DNA of 64,000 bases. It comes from Camellia lanceoleosa (lineage: Eukaryota; Streptophyta; Magnoliopsida; Ericales; Theaceae). A model generated the notes under the pieces. The model had not been told where the DNA came from. It saw nothing but the letters and a program-made list of their open reading frames with translations, and searched no databases. Positions 59,677 through 64,000 of this stretch are shown in pieces. The position numbers and the translations under genes are program-made. The stretch covers positions 119,410,021 to 119,474,020 of the forward strand of contig CM045767.1 in the NCBI GenBank assembly GCA_025200525.1, given 5' to 3'. Each line of letters opens with the position of its first letter. Position 1 is the stretch's first letter.

Positions 59677-60048
59677 TTTTTTTTTTTTTTAACAAGAAAA
59701 TCTTCTTTTTCTCCCACAAGTCTAGGACAACATTCCTTGTAAAGATCATCAAAGTACCTTATTATTCATTTTGAGTCAGAGACTATAACTTGAGAACTTA
59801 TTCCAACCTCCCAAGACAAGTTTCACTTAAGTTAATATTTACGCAGCAGAGGAATATTGAACCCATATTAAGTATTGCGATAACAACAACTTAAGACTAA
59901 TCTCTTAACCAAATAACAATAACTTGAGATCAATTTCTTAACCAATTATATTACGCACATGAAGTTGGCCCAAAAAATTTTGAACTTTGAGATTTGAAAT
60001 CTTAACCCTCAAATCTTTACCAATTACCTACATGCCTTGGGTTAAATA
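59677..60048 (-). mobile_element. tRNA-derived SINE of about 370 bp
   Basis: On this strand it starts with a T run (59677-59690), the poly(A) tail on the - strand. It ends at GGGTTAAATA. The flanks GATTTCACCTT and AATTTCACTTT are near-identical target duplicates, and copy 1 has a single TAAATTTCACCTTAAC at the matching place. On the - strand GGGTTCAATATTCC resembles a pol III B box and TTGGTTAAGAGATTAG an A box. No protein is encoded. Confidence 0.75.
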
Positions 60049-60337
60049 AATTTCACTTTGAAGTCTTCTTTTCCAATGTTTGATTAAGGTAAAAACAGAT
60101 GTCTGAAAAGACCATATTGTGAAAAGAAAAAATAGTCTTTGGGAGAAGCAATCAATCAATGGAAATGGTTGAAAGTTGCCCCCATTAGGAATTCGTCTGC
60201 TCTTTCCCTGCTAAAGGCTTCTATGACTAGACAGGAATTCATAAGACTATCCAGTTGTTACCGGAAATGAGATTTATTTATTAGAATATTTTATTTTAAT
60301 AATAATAATTTTTTAAAAATACAATATAACTATTTAT

Positions 60338-60570
60338 GGATGGGTTTAGGAAGTGAGTTGACTTTTTGATTTTTTGGTTTTTTTGACTATTTTAGCCTGG
60401 GCTTAAAAGCTTGGTTTGGGAAGGACTTTTTGACTTTTTGACTTTTTTGAGTTTTTTTGTGAGAGAAGAGTGTAATGATTATGGGTTAGATGTGATGTTT
60501 TATTTTTTTGGAACTAAAATAACTTATTTTGTCTTTTGTGACTATTTTAGCCCCAACCCACTGCCCAAAC
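60338..60570. mobile_element. MITE absent from the duplicate copy 1
   Basis: Starts GGATGGGTTTAGGAAGTGAG and ends CCCAACCCACTGCCCAAAC, imperfect inverted ends. The interior has repeated TTTTTGACTTTTTGAC and CTATTTTAGCC in both orientations. Copy 1 of the duplication runs straight from CTACTTAT to ATTTTTCAAATC, without the element. Same family as 27548-27752. Confidence 0.75.
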
Positions 60571-61997
60571 AATATTTTTCAAATCAAAGTCTGGAGGCTA
60601 GGTATTCTCCTTCCTTCAAATATTTTAGAACAGAGACACAATGTTGATCAAATCTCAAGACGTAATTTTTGAATTAGAACAGAGACACAAAAATTTTAAG
60701 AATAGAAGATTGTGTGCCCTCTAGTGGAGACTCCATGTAAGTAATTACAACTGAGAATTTAAACAAAAAAAAAAAAAAAAATTTTCTAGACATCTCATCT
60801 ATCCTTCTTGAAAACAAAAATTAAAAATGATACCATTGCAATTTGAGAGAAATTACTCAATATTTTTTGGAGCAAGTTGAGGCCATATTCTAAATTAATA
60901 ACTACGTATACTATTATTGGCAGTTGACATACGTAATGTGTGTGCAATTTAAATGAGTAAAAATAAAAGTAAATGATAAAAAAATTAATATTATTCAAAC
61001 CTAAAGTCTTGAAGAGAAGCAAATGATTTCAAGACACTAGGTCCAGCCTTTGCACAAGACTTGAAACCAAAATCTTGAGTCTAAAAAATGAAAATTCTTA
61101 CCACTTGAGCAATATACATATTATAATATTAATATTTTTATCATTTATTTTTATTTTTATTTACTTAAATTATACACGTATTGTGTTTGCTAACTGCTAG
61201 TCAATTAATAAAATGGAGTATTACTCCAAAATCATCGAATAATTATCGGCAGTTTGGGTTGAAAACTTACTAGTCCCAAAGATTAAACGAAGGCTAAGAG
61301 ATGAACTCAATTGATTTTCCAAATGGGCCTTCAGATCCACTTCGACCGATTGATCGAGTTTGTGAGATATGTCATTTCCATGGGCCTAAATTTTTATGTT
61401 TTTTTCGTGAAATAGTGCTTAAAGAGCACCATGTAACAAATAACACTCACCATAAACTCAAAACATGATAATAACGGCTCTAAATTGCTTTAATTCTCTA
61501 GATTCAACTAGTTTAAATAATTTTTATTTTAACTTTTATACATGTAGTGTATGCTCTCATCTCTAATATATATATATATATATTATATAAAGTATACATC
61601 TGAGTTGGTATGAACGTTGTTGTAATTTTTTCCTTATTAATAATATTCTTTTTATGCAATAACTGTCACCCATTTCCATTAAATAATTCTCATGTTAAAT
61701 AATTTTTATCCTTTATTAAATCATGAAAAATATTAATTAGTTTTTCTCGATTATCAAAATATTCAAAATTTAAATATAAATGGGGTCACGCTACCATTGA
61801 TTTAATCTATTATAGAAGGCCAATACAATATTTGGAGTGAAAAATTGTGTAACATTTTTTACATACCTAAAACCCCTACACTTATTCAAAATACTACTCT
61901 TCATCACATGTTAGTGGGCATGAGTGGTGGGAGAATTAATAGTGGCATATATGTCTGAAATTTAATCTTTGTATATTCTGCAACTATGTTTAGGTGA

Positions 61998-62491
61998 GTT
62001 GGTTTGGAAATATATATATATATATATTTTTTTTTAATTTATAATAATTTTGATTTTTTTTTAAAAACTATTTTAATCAATTGTCAAACATCCTCTTAAT
62101 CTTGACTAGGTAACTTTACACTTCTGGATGCATAATATGATTGAGAAGTTAGAACTGTGTGGTTTAGAAGAAAATCAAGGAAAGTAAATCTGATTTCCTT
62201 TTCTTTTCTTTTTTTTAATAATAAAAAAAAATAAAATAAAACCAATGAAGTAGAGAGACCAAATCTTGGCACCAAAATTTGAATACCAAATGATGATTCA
62301 GGCATGCCAAATTGGGTATCGAGATTTGGTGACAGTAAGATGGTTGATCAAGGGGCTCTAAAACAGAAATTATTCATTTAGTTAGCTGCTATTAGTTGAG
62401 TGCACAGTCAACGGCGGACACAGAAATTGTGCAAAGGGGGCTTAAAGGAAAATTATTTAGATTTTAAAGGAATTAAAGTAAGATTATATAG
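61998..62491. other. Intergenic DNA with a possible transposon border
   Basis: A (TA)n at 62011-62028. ACGGCGGACACAGAAATTG with GTGCAAAGGGGGC (62412-62442) resembles the terminal sequence of a common plant DNA transposon type. Its counterpart could be GAGGGTGGCCC at 63811-63821. No gene is seen. Confidence 0.35.
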
Positions 62492-63552
62492 GTGCCGTTT
62501 GGTAACACTTACGTTTTCAGTTTTTTATTTATATTTACAAAAATTTAAAAACTCAAATAAAAACTTATTTGGTTATTTTTAATTTATAAATCAATGGTCT
62601 AAATTTATAAATTTGGCTAAAAAATGTAAACTAAAAAAATGTGTTTCCGTTTTGAATTTTCAGTTTTTTTTTTTTACCACCCAATACTAGCCATCACCTG
62701 CCACCATTTTCCATCACCATCTTCCGCTACCACCACCCACTACCCACCTGCTACCCACCAGCCACCACCCATTCGCTACCACCACCCACTCCTCGCCACC
62801 GCCACCACCACCCACCTGCCATCCACCCGCCACCCGCCACTACCATCCACCGCCTGCTACCACCACTCGCCACTTACCCCCCACCACCACTCACCACCCA
62901 CCTGCCACCACCCGCCACCACTAGCCACCTGTCACCACCACCCACCACCTACCACCATCACCCATTACCCACCTGCCACCCACTTGTCATCACCACCCAC
63001 CACCTACCACCATCACCCATTACCCACCCGCCACCCACCTGCCACCACCACCCACCACCACCACTACCACCACCCACTCGCTACCACCCATCACCGTCAC
63101 CTACCCACCACCACCACCACCACCACCACCACCACTACCCACCTATCACTACCCGCCATCTCTGCTACCACCCACCACCACCACCACTGCCACCCACTTG
63201 CTACCACCCATCATCTCCATTTGTTGCCACCACCGACCCGCCACCACCCACCACCACCACCCGCCATCCGCTACCCACCTGCCACCACCACCCGCCCACC
63301 CACCCCCCACCGCCATTACCACCACCACCCGCTACCCACCATCTACTATCACCACTTTCCACCACCGTCTTCCGCCGCCACTTGCCTTTTCTCACTCTTT
63401 TTTAAATTTTTAAATTTTTTTAAACATTTTGTCAATTACCAAACGTGTTTGTAGTTTATGTTTTTCTAAAAATAAACAAAAAATAAACAAAAACCAGTTT
63501 ATAAAATTTTTGTAAATATAAACTGAAAACGTAAATGTTACCAAACAGACCC
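62492..63552. mobile_element. TIR element carrying a CCACCA-rich minisatellite
   Basis: The left end (62492 onward: GTGCCGTTTGGTAACACTTA, then CGTTTTCAGTTTTTTATTTA) is the near reverse complement of the right end (GTAAATGTTACCAAACAGAC, preceded by AACTGAAAAC). The matched arms are about 50 bp. Between AT-rich subterminal regions lies about 700 bp of CCACCACCCACC variants (62690-63380). A 271-codon frame across it (62639-63454) is Pro/His/Thr low-complexity and I do not call it a gene. No target duplication could be fixed. Confidence 0.75.
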
Positions 63553-63562
63553 GTAGATTTTG

Positions 63563-63720
63563 AGAACCAAAATACTAATTTGTTTTATAATACTTAAAAT
63601 TACATAAAAGTAATGAAATTTTTCAAAGGTTTGGGATGAATAAAATACTAATTTCTCTTATAATTACTAAAATTGCATGAAAATAATGAAAATTTTCAAA
63701 ATTTAGGGTAACATAAGTAA
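63563..63720. repeat. Imperfect tandem duplication of about 77 bp
   Basis: AAAATACTAATTTGTTTTAT and AAAATACTAATTTCTCTTAT start two successive units sharing AAAATTACAT/AAAATTGCAT and TAATGAAAATTTTCAAA. The rest of the window to 64000 is AT-rich with no gene. Confidence 0.65.
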
Positions 63721-64000
63721 AATATTGAGATTCGAAAGGGGTTGAAGTAAATTGTATAAATTTTGAAATGGTGAAAATGTAAAATTCTTTTATAAATATC
63801 CAAAAGTTTGAGGGTGGCCCAAAAAATACTAATTCATCACAACATGAAATAAAACTGCCTTGAAGAGCACGAGTTAACATCAATTTATCATGCAATAATA
63901 ATGGGCATACTTTGGATTTGATTTTCCTTCATTATAATTCATACTTGGAAACAATCTGGGGACATGAGTTACAGAATTTTCATAAGCTTTTGCCCTTTGT

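Larger units (their letters stand above)
59093..61997. repeat. Dispersed direct duplication, copy 2 (with SINE and MITE inserts)
   Basis: Matches copy 1 (46446-48803) over its whole length once two insertions are removed, leaving about 2.3 kb. The similarity ends at TATGTTTAGGTGA in both. Divergence is visible throughout (substitutions and small indels), so the duplication is not recent. No gene is seen. Confidence 0.9.

Noticed and set aside
46446..61997. Direct 2.3-kb repeats as LTRs of one giant retrotransposon
   Set aside because: No TG...CA ends, primer-binding site, polypurine tract or flanking target duplication could be seen. Listed as a duplication, with the LTR idea left for testing.
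62639..63454. 271-codon open frame rich in His, Pro and Thr
   Set aside because: It is a direct reading of the CCACCA minisatellite. Low complexity in several frames and no domain; length alone is not evidence of coding.

Overview
The window is nuclear DNA from a flowering plant. It is AT-rich, with intron-containing genes, long intergenic tracts full of microsatellites and MITEs, and nested class I and class II transposons. I cannot name the species. Two intact protein-coding genes can be supported. One is a 12-exon pectin acetylesterase on the + strand (16780-25736, 427 aa predicted). The other is a three-exon protein phosphatase 2C of the POLTERGEIST-LIKE type on the - strand (33129-36234, 693 aa predicted). 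Every splice junction in both was placed by reading-frame continuity. All junctions are GT-AG except one GC-AG intron in the pectin acetylesterase.

Layout. 1-3.8 kb: a decayed retroelement gene on the - strand (PF04195-like domain plus a long coiled coil), its GC-rich flank, and a GACCG-rich repeat. 3.8-16.7 kb: AT-rich DNA with the C-terminal piece of a hAT transposase, several MITEs, a truncated poly(A)-binding-protein fragment, and a hairpin MITE split by an LTR-like insert. 16.8-25.7 kb: the pectin acetylesterase, whose introns carry a MITE, a TRIM element and a probable 1.35-kb transposon. 25.7-33.1 kb: intergenic DNA with a 1.1-kb solo LTR (5-bp target duplication), a small SINE and MITEs. 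33.1-36.2 kb: the PP2C gene. 36.5-46.4 kb: MITEs, and a tandem segmental duplication carrying a 1.13-kb CACTA element. 46.4-62.0 kb: a roughly 2.3-kb dispersed direct duplication (46446-48803 and 59093-61997) flanking a block of nested transposons. That block holds a CACTA transposase fragment, a second decayed PF04195-like gene interrupted by a 4.6-kb solo LTR, and an inverted relative of the 1.1-kb LTR. 62.4-64.0 kb: a terminal-inverted-repeat element filled with a CCACCA-rich minisatellite.

The two genes have unrelated predicted roles (cell-wall pectin deacetylation; phosphatase signalling) and nothing suggests a cluster or operon. The most informative feature is the insertion history. Four insertions can be judged against an uninserted counterpart inside the window: the CACTA element, a SINE, a MITE, and the LTR-like insert in the hairpin MITE. 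Two more are solo LTRs defined by perfect target-site duplications. I found no undescribed defence, metabolic or regulatory system, no rRNA or tRNA gene, and no CRISPR array. All calls come from reading the sequence; no database search was run.
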